Positions 18,345-27,174 of a stretch of DNA of 64,000 nucleotides are shown piece by piece (positions within the stretch are counted from its first letter, which is position 1; each line of letters opens with the position of its first letter). The notes below the pieces were generated by a model. The model did no database searches and had not been told where the DNA came from. It saw only the letters and a list, made by a program, of their open reading frames with translations. Source of the stretch: Croceivirga sp. Its GTDB lineage: Bacteria; Bacteroidota; Bacteroidia; Flavobacteriales; Flavobacteriaceae. A program made the translations under genes and the position numbers. The stretch spans positions 186,001 to 250,000 of the forward strand of contig JANQQQ010000004.1 in the NCBI GenBank assembly GCA_028284935.1, written 5' to 3'.

Positions 18345-21300
18345 TTAGTTACCATTTGGATTGATTGATGAATTGATTTCCGCTTCGCGGGATTTTATGA
18401 TGGAAAGCTCTCCGTTGGCCTCTGCAACAATTTCTGGATACTCCGAGAAGTTCTCTATGACGCTTTCCAGAATATAGGTGGCTTGGAAAGCATCTTCCAA
18501 GGCATAAAAGTTTTTGGCCATAACAACCAATCCCCTTCCGCCCCATTCCTTGTAAGCGGCAAAATCCTTGGCTAACTTTTGCACCGAGGTGTTGGAGGAC
18601 TCATAGTCGCCATTTTTATTTTTAAAGTACGCATCATAGTACCACGCCTCGGCTCCCACTTTACCTTTAGCAATCTTTTTGACCTCTGCAAAAGCGGTTT
18701 CGGCCAATTGCTCGTTACCCGTTTCAATGGCGGAACGAGCTATCATAATCTGGGCGTCACTCTTAATTCTATTATCAATGTTTCCTGCTTTCAACACCTT
18801 TTCAGCATAGGCCAATGTATTTTGATAGTCCTTTCTTTCATAATAGCCCTTCATTAAATTGCTTTGGGCAAATGTTCGGTTTTGGGAAATTTCGGCCGTC
18901 TCTTCCAAGCGTTCCAGATACGGAATGGCACTTTCATAATCTTCCTTGGCTACATAGATTTCACAGACCCTTGTTAACGCTTGCTCGCCATATTCACTGG
19001 TTCCACGGTCTGCCACTTCCTTATATCTTGGCAGGGCCTTTTCACGCTCATCTTTAGAGAAGTATAATTGAGCCAAGGTGAAGTTGGCCTGCGTGGAATG
19101 CACCCCATTGGGGAATTCCCTTACATAATCCTCAAAGGCTCTTATGGCGACCTCGGTCTTACCTTCCAGATACTTACGCTCCGCTGCCTCAAAACTGGCC
19201 TCGTCCAGTTCTGAATCGGTCACTTCCACGATATCCAGATTCCTTGCCCAAGAGGCATATTCCCCTACCCTACCCAAATCTACATAAACCAACTTGGCCG
19301 TGGCTACCGCTTGCTTTGCCTCTTGGGATTTTGGGTAATCGTTTACCACACCTTTCAACTTCTCCAAGGCTTGCTCATTTCTATTGGAATTATAATGAAC
19401 CAAACCCTGTCTTAAAAGAGCCTGGGGAGCAAACTTGCTGCGATTGAATTGCTTGACAAGCCTATCATAGGTTTGCAGCCCTATGGATTCCTTGTTAGTT
19501 TTTACATAGGTGTTAGCCAATTCAAAAAGGGCATCATCCCTTAAGGAAGATTTGGGATAACGACCCACAAACTGACTGAGATTATCAATTTTGGAGGTAT
19601 TGTTTCCTAAAAAGCCGTAGCACATCGCCTTTTGAAAGGCCGCATAATCACGTTCGGGGCCATTGACTTTCGATGCTTTATCATACGTCTTTAAGGCTGC
19701 ATTGTAATTGCTGGATACAAAATAACTATCCCCAAGTCGCATTAGGGCATCTGTCGTCATCCCTTCTTCCAAACTGTTGGATTGGGAAGCCCTTTTGAAA
19801 GCAGTTACCGCATTTCCATAGTCCTTGAGCTTAAATTGACAGTATCCCAAATTGTAATCCAATTGGTCATATTCCCCTAAATTTTTTGCACTTGGGTTTT
19901 GTTTGAATTCCCTAAAACCAATCAGGGCATCATCAAATCGATTGAGACGATAATTGGATTCTGCCCTCCAATATTGGGCACGAGCCCGAAAAAGTGTTTC
20001 AGGAGCATCTTTCAGGGATTTTTCAAAGGCTTCAAGGGCTCCGGAATAATCATTGTCCACAAAGAGTTCCACTCCCCGATAAAACGCGACTTTCTGATAG
20101 GTTGCCTTAGTGGCATAATTCGAATTCTTTTCCAAAAGTTCCATGGCTCCTGCAAAGTTCTTTGAGGTAATGAAGGAATCCACCAATAAATTCTTTATTT
20201 CCGCTTCATGTTCATCTTTCGGGAACTTTTCCAAATATGCGGTCATTACCTCTGGGACCGGTTCGTAAGGGTTACCGATTTCATAGCTCAACCGGGCATA
20301 ATTTAAAAGGGCGTCCTTTTCAATTTCAGGACTAAAGGACATTTGCGATGCATTTCGAAACGCATTTAACGCCTCCGTTTTTTGGTCTAGTTTTAAGTAG
20401 CACTCCGCTAAGTGGTAATACGCGTTTTGGGCCACGGAATTTGTTCCTCCGATGATTTTATTGAACTGTCCAATGGCATTCTCAAAATCCCCTTGCATGT
20501 AGTAACTATAACCCAATAAATAGAAATCCGTATTACTCCATTTACCCCGTTTTCCACGATATTTTTTGAGATAGGGAATGGCCTCATCATAACGCTCCAG
20601 ATTAAAATAACTCTCCCCTATGATTTTATTGAGTTCCGATATTTCCCTTCTATTTGATTTGGGCAGTTGCTTTTGCGCCATCTCAATGGCCTTCTCAAAA
20701 TTCCCCAACTTAAAATTAAGATCGGCCTGGTAGTAGGATAATTTTTCCTCCAAAACGGCTGGGTCCGCAATCTTATCAAAACGCTCGTTTGCAGCATCAT
20801 AATCATCCTGTTCATAGGCAATATAACCCAGGTAATACTCTGCTTGAGAACCGTAAGTGGACGAGTTGGAAACCTTGCTAAGATAACGCTCAGCTTCATT
20901 TGGTCGATTTGCGGAATAGTAGGAATAGCCCATATTAAAATTGAACCGTTCCCTATCCTTTCTGGACATGGCATTTTGTTCCACTTTTTTGTACCATTTT
21001 AAGGCGTAAGGGTAGCGACCTGTTTCAAAATAATAATCGGCCACATCCATAAAGGCAGAGTTCCTTTTGGTGGAAGTAGGGTACCGTTCCACAAACTCCT
21101 CCATCAGCTGATCGGCTCCCCTTTGGTTTAAACGAATAGCGGAATTTGCTGCATAATAAACGCTATTGGCTTCCGTCTCTTCATCCTTTGTGGACTCCTT
21201 GACTTGCTCAAAAAGGGCTTGAGCCGCTTGATATTGTTGATTATTGTACAGGGCCAAGGCATCTTGGTACTGTTTGTTATCGTGCGAAAAAACTTGGGTC

Positions 21301-21368
21301 TCTTGTGCCGTGCCGGAAAGAACCATTCCCAAAAAAAGGAATGGAATGGCTTTAAAATTCCATCTCAT
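18345..21368 (-). CDS. Large tetratricopeptide-repeat protein, exported
   Basis: 1007 residues with an N-terminal signal peptide (ending SGTAQ) and TPR repeats along nearly the whole length. Typical units are YFETGRYPYALKWYKKVEQ, YYMQGDFENAIGQFNKII and YFSKDEREKALPRYKEVAD. Such all-TPR periplasmic proteins act as scaffolds. The barrel gene 16550-18334 follows directly. Bacteroidota often pair a large TPR protein with a TonB-like barrel; I know of no assigned function. The first gene of the pair; upstream (21369-21605) is a non-coding spacer with the divergent gene at 21606. Confidence 0.85.
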   Translation of the reverse strand: MRWNFKAIPFLFLGMVLSGTAQETQVFSHDNKQYQDALALYNNQQYQAAQALFEQVKESTKDEETEANSVYYAANSAIRLNQRGADQLMEEFVERYPTSTKRNSAFMDVADYYFETGRYPYALKWYKKVEQNAMSRKDRERFNFNMGYSYYSANRPNEAERYLSKVSNSSTYGSQAEYYLGYIAYEQDDYDAANERFDKIADPAVLEEKLSYYQADLNFKLGNFEKAIEMAQKQLPKSNRREISELNKIIGESYFNLERYDEAIPYLKKYRGKRGKWSNTDFYLLGYSYYMQGDFENAIGQFNKIIGGTNSVAQNAYYHLAECYLKLDQKTEALNAFRNASQMSFSPEIEKDALLNYARLSYEIGNPYEPVPEVMTAYLEKFPKDEHEAEIKNLLVDSFITSKNFAGAMELLEKNSNYATKATYQKVAFYRGVELFVDNDYSGALEAFEKSLKDAPETLFRARAQYWRAESNYRLNRFDDALIGFREFKQNPSAKNLGEYDQLDYNLGYCQFKLKDYGNAVTAFKRASQSNSLEEGMTTDALMRLGDSYFVSSNYNAALKTYDKASKVNGPERDYAAFQKAMCYGFLGNNTSKIDNLSQFVGRYPKSSLRDDALFELANTYVKTNKESIGLQTYDRLVKQFNRSKFAPQALLRQGLVHYNSNRNEQALEKLKGVVNDYPKSQEAKQAVATAKLVYVDLGRVGEYASWARNLDIVEVTDSELDEASFEAAERKYLEGKTEVAIRAFEDYVREFPNGVHSTQANFTLAQLYFSKDEREKALPRYKEVADRGTSEYGEQALTRVCEIYVAKEDYESAIPYLERLEETAEISQNRTFAQSNLMKGYYERKDYQNTLAYAEKVLKAGNIDNRIKSDAQIMIARSAIETGNEQLAETAFAEVKKIAKGKVGAEAWYYDAYFKNKNGDYESSNTSVQKLAKDFAAYKEWGGRGLVVMAKNFYALEDAFQATYILESVIENFSEYPEIVAEANGELSIIKSREAEINSSINPNGN

Positions 21369-21605
21369 AGTGTTCTACGTGGTTCTCTGATTGTACATAC
21401 CTAACGTCAAAATTCGCGCCAAAGTATGGCACACGCCCAGAAACCCCTACTTAACCGTTACGGCCTAGGGGTGGTATTGGCCCATTGTCAAGAAATACGG
21501 AAATTGGGTTAAAACCAATTTCCGAAAAGTCAAACCACTCATAATCAATGGGTAAACCTGAAAAATTGTATCTTGGGGTACACGTAATCATTAAAACACA
21601 ACATC

Positions 21606-22643
21606 ATGAAAATTTTGAAGTATGTATTGCTGTTCCTGTTGGTAGTCATTATTGGTTTGGCCATTTACGCCGCCGCACAGCCAAGCTCTTATGAGATTAC
21701 AAGGAGTCGTGTTATAGACGCACCTCCGGAACTTGTTTACAATAATGTAAGTGACTATAAAAACTGGGAGGCATGGCTTCCTTGGCTGGAGGAAGACCCT
21801 GCGATGACCTTCGAATATGGTGACCTTACAAAAGGGGAGGGCGCTTCGTACAGTTGGAATGGCAAAGATGGTACCGGAAGTCAAAGAATGGTCAGTGCCA
21901 TACCCTATGAATCCATTACCAATGAACTGTCTTTTGATGGTATGGGCAGTTCCACCGCTTATTGGAAGTTCAGTCCCAGTGGTGATGGCACTGAAGTGAC
22001 ATGGGGAATGAAAGCCGATGAAGTACCCTATATGCTCAAATTTTTTGGTGCGATAAGTGGAGGGTATGACGCTATGATGGGCCCAATGTTCGAAAGGGGC
22101 CTTGAGCGCTTGGACAGTGTAATGGTTTTAGAAGCGGTAGCTTATGAAAAACTGGCCTCCACTTGGTCCATGGGTGAAATCTCAAAGGTGGCGGTCCATG
22201 GAAAAAACTTCATTGGCTATGCCCACAGTGCCAAAGCTGATCAAGAGGCAATGTCCAAATTATTTGGGGAATCGATGCCCAAGGTGGGGGAATACGCCCT
22301 GACCCAAGGTCTTGCGTATGGAGAATTCACCCCGGGGGCCATTTACACGAAATGGGATGAGGAAACTGGTGACGTTGATCTGATCATCGGTGTTTTTTCA
22401 GATACCGCTATCACGCCCGGGGAAGATATGCAATCCATGAATTTGCCAAAAGGTGAAGTGGTTATGGTATCCAAATTTGGAAATTATGGCGTTGGGGATA
22501 TGGAAACCCATGAGGCGATTGAGGTATTCATGAAAGCGAACAATATTACCATGACCGGAATTGTCTATGAACTGTATATGAATGATCCTACCGAAGTAAC
22601 ACCGGATAAGATTCAGACGGACATTTACTACCCCATAAAATAG
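21606..22643 (+). CDS. Membrane-anchored SRPBCC domain fused to GyrI-like effector-binding domain
   Basis: 345 residues. One N-terminal membrane helix (residues 4-25) is followed by an SRPBCC/polyketide-cyclase-like domain (about 30-175: SRVIDAPPELVYNNVSDYKNWEAW). A C-terminal GyrI-like small-molecule-binding domain (about 195-345) has the GVFSD and YELYMNDP pattern. Both halves are hydrophobic-ligand pockets, so it probably binds a small molecule in the periplasm. No enzyme activity can be assigned. It is monocistronic, with a strong terminator downstream. Confidence 0.8.
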   Translation: MKILKYVLLFLLVVIIGLAIYAAAQPSSYEITRSRVIDAPPELVYNNVSDYKNWEAWLPWLEEDPAMTFEYGDLTKGEGASYSWNGKDGTGSQRMVSAIPYESITNELSFDGMGSSTAYWKFSPSGDGTEVTWGMKADEVPYMLKFFGAISGGYDAMMGPMFERGLERLDSVMVLEAVAYEKLASTWSMGEISKVAVHGKNFIGYAHSAKADQEAMSKLFGESMPKVGEYALTQGLAYGEFTPGAIYTKWDEETGDVDLIIGVFSDTAITPGEDMQSMNLPKGEVVMVSKFGNYGVGDMETHEAIEVFMKANNITMTGIVYELYMNDPTEVTPDKIQTDIYYPIK

Positions 22644-22666
22644 TTTTGCCTATATATTGAAGTTAG

Positions 22667-22700
22667 AAACGTCCCTTCCAATGATTTAAAAGGGACGTTT
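22667..22700 (+). terminator. Terminator after the SRPBCC gene
   Basis: AAACGTCCCTT (22667-22677) pairs perfectly with AAGGGACGTTT (22690-22700), then a T-rich tail. Confidence 0.85.
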
Positions 22701-22766
22701 TTCGTTTTATCATTTTAATCGTTTGTTTACTCAAATCTTGATACTTTTACGGAAATAACCTTGAAG

Positions 22767-23450
22767 ATGCCAGAAACTATTTTAAAACTGCAGGATGTAG
22801 CCATATTTCAAGAGGATAATATGGTACTCAGTAGCGTTACCCTACAAGTAAGGAAAGGGGAATTTGTCTATGTTATTGGAAAAACTGGAAGCGGAAAAAG
22901 TAGTTTTATGAAAACCCTTTACGGGGATTTACCCTTAAAACAGGGAGAGGGATCCGTTGTGGACTTTAATCTTAAAACTTTGAAGGAAGCCGAAATTCCT
23001 TTTTTACGTCGAAAACTGGGCATTGTTTTTCAGGACTTTAAGTTACTTCCTGATCGAAATATCAACAACAACCTAAAATTTGTCCTTAGGGCCACGGGTT
23101 GGACCGACCCTTCAAAGATGGATGCCAAGATTGAAGAAGTTCTGGATAAGGTACGAATGAAGACCAAAGGCTTCAAGTTTCCCCATGAGCTCTCGGGTGG
23201 AGAACAACAACGAGTAGCCATTGCCAGGGCGTTATTGAATGATCCAGAATTGATTTTGGCCGATGAACCCACAGGAAATCTGGATCCCCAGACCAGCGTG
23301 GAAGTTATGAAAGTCTTACAGGAAATCAATGAAAGTGGACGAACCATCATCATGGCAACGCACGATTATGCCTTAATTCTAAAATATCCCCATAAGACCA
23401 TTAAATGTGATGGCAGTAAAGTCTTTGAAGTCGTTCAAAAAGCCATCTAG
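22767..23450 (+). CDS. ftsE: FtsE-like ABC transporter ATPase
   Basis: 227 residues from the ATG at 22767; a TTG two codons earlier is less likely. Complete ABC ATPase: Walker [11 protein letters not shown]-loop FQDFKLLP, signature LSGGEQQR, Walker [14 protein letters not shown]-loop ATHD. The [11 protein letters not shown] stretch is typical of FtsE, the ATPase that works with FtsX at the divisome to activate peptidoglycan hydrolases. No ftsX lies beside it here, which is common in Bacteroidota. Other MacB/LolD-type ATPases are the alternative, but the sequence fits FtsE best. Confidence 0.85.
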   Translation: MPETILKLQDVAIFQEDNMVLSSVTLQVRKGEFVYVIGKTGSGKSSFMKTLYGDLPLKQGEGSVVDFNLKTLKEAEIPFLRRKLGIVFQDFKLLPDRNINNNLKFVLRATGWTDPSKMDAKIEEVLDKVRMKTKGFKFPHELSGGEQQRVAIARALLNDPELILADEPTGNLDPQTSVEVMKVLQEINESGRTIIMATHDYALILKYPHKTIKCDGSKVFEVVQKAI

Positions 23451-23540
23451 GATACCGTTGAAAACTATTGGATAAGCCTTATTTTCCAAAAAATTGGATT
23501 CCATCCAGTTTTTGTTTCTTTGCTAAAATTTTTTAGGTAA

Positions 23541-24299
23541 ATGGAATTATTGGGAATAGACATTGGGGGATCCGGCATGAAAGGAGCTTTGGTCAACGCA
23601 GAAACCGGTGAAATGGTTACGGAACGATTTCGCGTTCCTACACCCGAAAGTCGAAAACCAGAAGACATGGCCCAGGTGATCAAACAGATTGTCGATCATT
23701 TCGACTACGATGGTCCCGTTGGGTGTGGATTTCCAACCATTGTTAAAAACGGTGTTTGCAAAGCCCCCGGAAATTTGGACCCAAGCTGGGTAGGGGTAAA
23801 TATTGATGAACTTTTTACTGAGGCCACAGGTCATGAATTTACCGTAATCAATGATGCTGACGCAGCAGGTTATGCCTCCATGAATTACGGTGTAGGCCGT
23901 GGAAAACAGGGCTTGGTGGTAATGATTACCGTAGGTACCGGCCTAGGTAGTGGCGCCTTTTATAATGGGGAGTTACTTGCTAATTTTGAGTTGGGGCAGA
24001 TTCCATATAAAGACTATAAGAAAATTGAGCTATGGGCCGCTTCTTCCGCCAAAGAACGTGAAGGCCTTACCTATGAAAGATGGGCCAAGCGGTTCAACAA
24101 ATTTTTGAAATACGTGGAGCTTATCGTTGCACCCGATCTTATTATTGTGGGTGGTGGCATTTCAAAAAAGTGGGATAAATATGAACACCTCATCAATATA
24201 GAAACCGATGTGGTCCAAGCCGAACTCATGAACCACGCAGGTATTATTGGTGCTGCCATTTCCTGTCTACGGGAACAGCACCATGGGCATTTAACCTAG
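23541..24299 (+). CDS. ppgK: Polyphosphate glucokinase, ROK family
   Basis: 252 residues. The ATP/polyphosphate loop is LGIDIGGSGMKGALV; the sugar-binding GCGFPTIVKNGVCKAPGNLDPSW and the catalytic aspartate in NDADAAGYA follow. A second phosphate loop is TVGTGLGSG. The pattern matches polyphosphate-dependent glucokinases, which phosphorylate glucose with polyphosphate or ATP, and it lacks the zinc-binding cysteine cluster of repressor-type ROK proteins. It lies 90 bases downstream of ftsE on the same strand, but functional linkage is doubtful. It ends convergent to 24314. Confidence 0.85.
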   Translation: MELLGIDIGGSGMKGALVNAETGEMVTERFRVPTPESRKPEDMAQVIKQIVDHFDYDGPVGCGFPTIVKNGVCKAPGNLDPSWVGVNIDELFTEATGHEFTVINDADAAGYASMNYGVGRGKQGLVVMITVGTGLGSGAFYNGELLANFELGQIPYKDYKKIELWAASSAKEREGLTYERWAKRFNKFLKYVELIVAPDLIIVGGGISKKWDKYEHLINIETDVVQAELMNHAGIIGAAISCLREQHHGHLT

Positions 24300-24313
24300 C
24301 TGAAAAGGGAAAA

Positions 24314-25204
24314 CTATAGCTTTTTGGCTCCCTCAGGCATATTAAAATACACTTTTGGAAGGTCCCCTTTGAATCCATAGTCACTTATCTCAATTAATGT
24401 TAGGTATTCCCCAGGTTGCCCATCCACTGTCCAATGGGTTTTCAATTGGTTTGGCAAGAGTATCCCATCCACGGATACCAATGGCCCTACTTCCATAAAC
24501 TTTTCGGGTAAGTGGTCCCCCTTCTTAAAATATTCCGGATAGGAAACGATGTAGCGTGTACCGATCAATTGGTGTGTTTGGGAATCAAAATGAAGAATAT
24601 AATAATCATCAGGGGCGTCTCCCGTACCAGGGTCAAAAGTAACCTTGACCACATCATTGGTGGTGTTCAGATAATTGGATTGCGGCAATACTTCCAGATT
24701 TACCCCTTCCCCGTCAAGAACAAATGGGAAACCCATAAGATAGAGCGGGGTCATTGCCCAGAATTTAGTATCATATGCAAAAGCTGTGGAATCCTTGGCC
24801 TTTACCCAATGATCTGTTCCCGTCCAGCCATAAGAGGCCGTGCTATCTGCAGCACTATGATGTACGGCACGGTTCCGCCAAATGTCCACGACTTGATAAC
24901 TATCCCGCTGTGTGCTGCCGTCCAACGGCTGGTAATTGAATCGAAATGTCAAAGGGCCTTTTGAATACCAATTCTTTAAACCACCATGCGCTTCCATGGC
25001 ATTCCAGATGACCTTTCCTGCCTCAGAAGCGGTCAACCGTATCTCCGCTTTTTTTACCCTATTGATAATCCATGATTCCGGAATGATATCAAGGTTTTGA
25101 ACAACCTCTTCTTGCACTCTTGTATTCAATGGTCGGTTATCCTTGCAGCTTAAGACAAGAACAAAAAGGGAAATCAACAAGGTGTTTTTTAGTAGATTGG
25201 ACAT
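24314..25204 (-). CDS. Lipoprotein of unknown function (about 296 residues)
   Basis: The frame is open from 25279, but the ATG at 25204 starts a lipoprotein signal (MSNLLKNTLLISLFVLVLSC), so I take it as the start. The mature domain (WNAMEAHGGLKNWYSKGPLTFRFNY, later HWVKAKDSTAFAYD) resembles a bacteroidotal family of uncharacterised lipoproteins that look like lipid/heme-binding LolA-type half-barrels. I cannot name it with certainty. Envelope location is confident; activity is not. Downstream of typA on the same strand, spacing 79 bases. Confidence 0.7.
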   Translation of the reverse strand: MSNLLKNTLLISLFVLVLSCKDNRPLNTRVQEEVVQNLDIIPESWIINRVKKAEIRLTASEAGKVIWNAMEAHGGLKNWYSKGPLTFRFNYQPLDGSTQRDSYQVVDIWRNRAVHHSAADSTASYGWTGTDHWVKAKDSTAFAYDTKFWAMTPLYLMGFPFVLDGEGVNLEVLPQSNYLNTTNDVVKVTFDPGTGDAPDDYYILHFDSQTHQLIGTRYIVSYPEYFKKGDHLPEKFMEVGPLVSVDGILLPNQLKTHWTVDGQPGEYLTLIEISDYGFKGDLPKVYFNMPEGAKKL

Positions 25205-25283
25205 ATCGACGTTATTTATTGCCAAAGGTCGTTGAATTACAGCCAACCTTTCAAGAAAAACACAGGATATCCCAGCCAATGGC

Positions 25284-27083
25284 TTAAGCCACCTTATTTC
25301 GTTTGCGGTCGACTTCCTTTAGGTGGATTTTACGCAACCGTAAATGATTTGGGGTTACCTCAACATATTCGTCTTTTTGGATGTATTCCAAAGCCTCCTC
25401 TAAAGAAAACTTAATAGCAGGAACTATTTTCGCCTTATCATCGGCTCCAGCAGATCGCACATTGGACAGTTTTTTGGTCTTGGTGACGTTGATGGTCATA
25501 TCATCCTGACGCGAATTCTCACCAATCACCTGTCCTTCATAAATATCCTCCCCTGGGTCAATAAAGAATTTACCGCGCTCTTGGAGCTTATCAATGGAAT
25601 AGGGAATGGCCGTCCCATTTTCCATGGAAACCAGGGAACCGTTGATTCGGCCGGTAATATCGCCCTTCAGGGGTTGATACTCCAAAAATCGATGGGCCAT
25701 GATGGCTTCACCTGCAGTAGCCGTGAGCAGTTGATTTCTAAGTCCAATAATACCACGGGAGGGAATCATAAATTCGCACACCATACGGGAACCTTTGGCT
25801 TCCATACTCACCATCTCCCCTTTTCGGATGGAAACCATTTCAACGGCCTTTCCGGAAACCTCTTCAGGTAAATCAATGGTCAATTGCTCTACTGGCTCGC
25901 ACTTTGTCCCATCAATATCTTTGATAATTACTTGGGGCTGACCTATTTGAAGTTCATATCCTTCACGACGCATGGTTTCAATCAACACGGAAAGATGTAA
26001 CACCCCTCGCCCAAACACCATAAACTTATCTGCACTATCCGTTTCTTCAACGCGTAAGGCCAGGTTCTTTTCCAACTCCTTTTCCAGGCGTTCCTTAATG
26101 TGCCGTGAGGTAACAAACTTGCCATCCTTTCCAAAAAACGGACTGTCGTTAATGGTAAACAACATACTCATGGTAGGTTCATCAATAGCAATGGTCTTTA
26201 ACCCTTCAGGATTCTCAAAATCGGCCACGGTATCGCCAATATCAAAACCTTCCATACCTACCAACGCACAAATATCCCCAGTTTGGACTTCCTGTACTTT
26301 TTTACGCCCCAATCCGTCAAAAACAAAGACTTCTTTAATCTTTGATTTTACTTTTGAACCCTCACGTTTCACCAGGGTAACCTGCTGTCCCTCTTTTAAA
26401 CTTCCCCTTTGCAAACGCCCAATGGCGATACGTCCTGTAAAACTGGAAAAATCCAATGAGGTAATCAGCATTTGCGTAGAACCCTGTTCCGGTTTGAACT
26501 CAGGAATATGGTCCAAAACCATATCCAATAAAGGTGAAATATCTTCAGTTGGTTGCTGCCAATCTTCACTCATCCACCCGTTCTTGGCGGAACCGTAAAC
26601 CGTAGGGAAGTCCAACTGCCATTCCTCGGCTCCCAACTCAAACATAAGATCGAAGACCTTTTCATGCACTTCTTCAGGGGTACAGTTTTCTTTGTCCACT
26701 TTATTGATGACCACACAAGGTTTCAATCCTAAATCAATGGCCTTTTGCAATACAAATCGGGTTTGCGGCATGGGGCCCTCAAAAGCATCCACCAACAATA
26801 ATACGCCATCGGCCATATTCAACACACGTTCCACTTCACCCCCAAAATCCGCGTGCCCAGGGGTATCAATAATATTGATTTTCGTATCCTTATAGATTAC
26901 CGAAACGTTTTTGGAAACAATAGTAATGCCGCGTTCCCGCTCCAGATCATTGTTATCCAAAATCAAGTCGCCCTTGTTTTCGTTTTCGCGGAACAATTGG
27001 CAATGGTACATGATTTTGTCCACCAAGGTAGTTTTACCGTGATCTACATGGGCTATGATGGCAATATTCTTGATTTTCTGCAT
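25284..27083 (-). CDS. typA: Translational GTPase TypA/BipA
   Basis: 599 residues from the ATG at 27083 (MQKIKNIAIIAHVDHGKTTL); the longer frame opens with a TTG seven codons upstream and is unlikely. G motifs are AHVDHGKTT, DTPGHADFGGEVER and NKVDKENC. Then the EF-Tu-like domain 2, EF-G-like domains III and V, and the TypA-specific C-terminal domain with NALMFKE-type patterns replaced by RINGSLVSMENG and FIDPGEDIYEGQ. It binds the 70S ribosome and supports growth under stress and ribosome assembly. Length matches the family (about 600). Confidence 0.95.
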   Translation of the reverse strand: MQKIKNIAIIAHVDHGKTTLVDKIMYHCQLFRENENKGDLILDNNDLERERGITIVSKNVSVIYKDTKINIIDTPGHADFGGEVERVLNMADGVLLLVDAFEGPMPQTRFVLQKAIDLGLKPCVVINKVDKENCTPEEVHEKVFDLMFELGAEEWQLDFPTVYGSAKNGWMSEDWQQPTEDISPLLDMVLDHIPEFKPEQGSTQMLITSLDFSSFTGRIAIGRLQRGSLKEGQQVTLVKREGSKVKSKIKEVFVFDGLGRKKVQEVQTGDICALVGMEGFDIGDTVADFENPEGLKTIAIDEPTMSMLFTINDSPFFGKDGKFVTSRHIKERLEKELEKNLALRVEETDSADKFMVFGRGVLHLSVLIETMRREGYELQIGQPQVIIKDIDGTKCEPVEQLTIDLPEEVSGKAVEMVSIRKGEMVSMEAKGSRMVCEFMIPSRGIIGLRNQLLTATAGEAIMAHRFLEYQPLKGDITGRINGSLVSMENGTAIPYSIDKLQERGKFFIDPGEDIYEGQVIGENSRQDDMTINVTKTKKLSNVRSAGADDKAKIVPAIKFSLEEALEYIQKDEYVEVTPNHLRLRKIHLKEVDRKRNKVA

Positions 27084-27174
27084 GGCCTTGTTTTGAGCGC
27101 GCAAAGATACCGCTATTTTTGGGTTGCAGAAATCTTAATCCATTATTTTTATCTTATTGATTTTTAGTTGTTTG

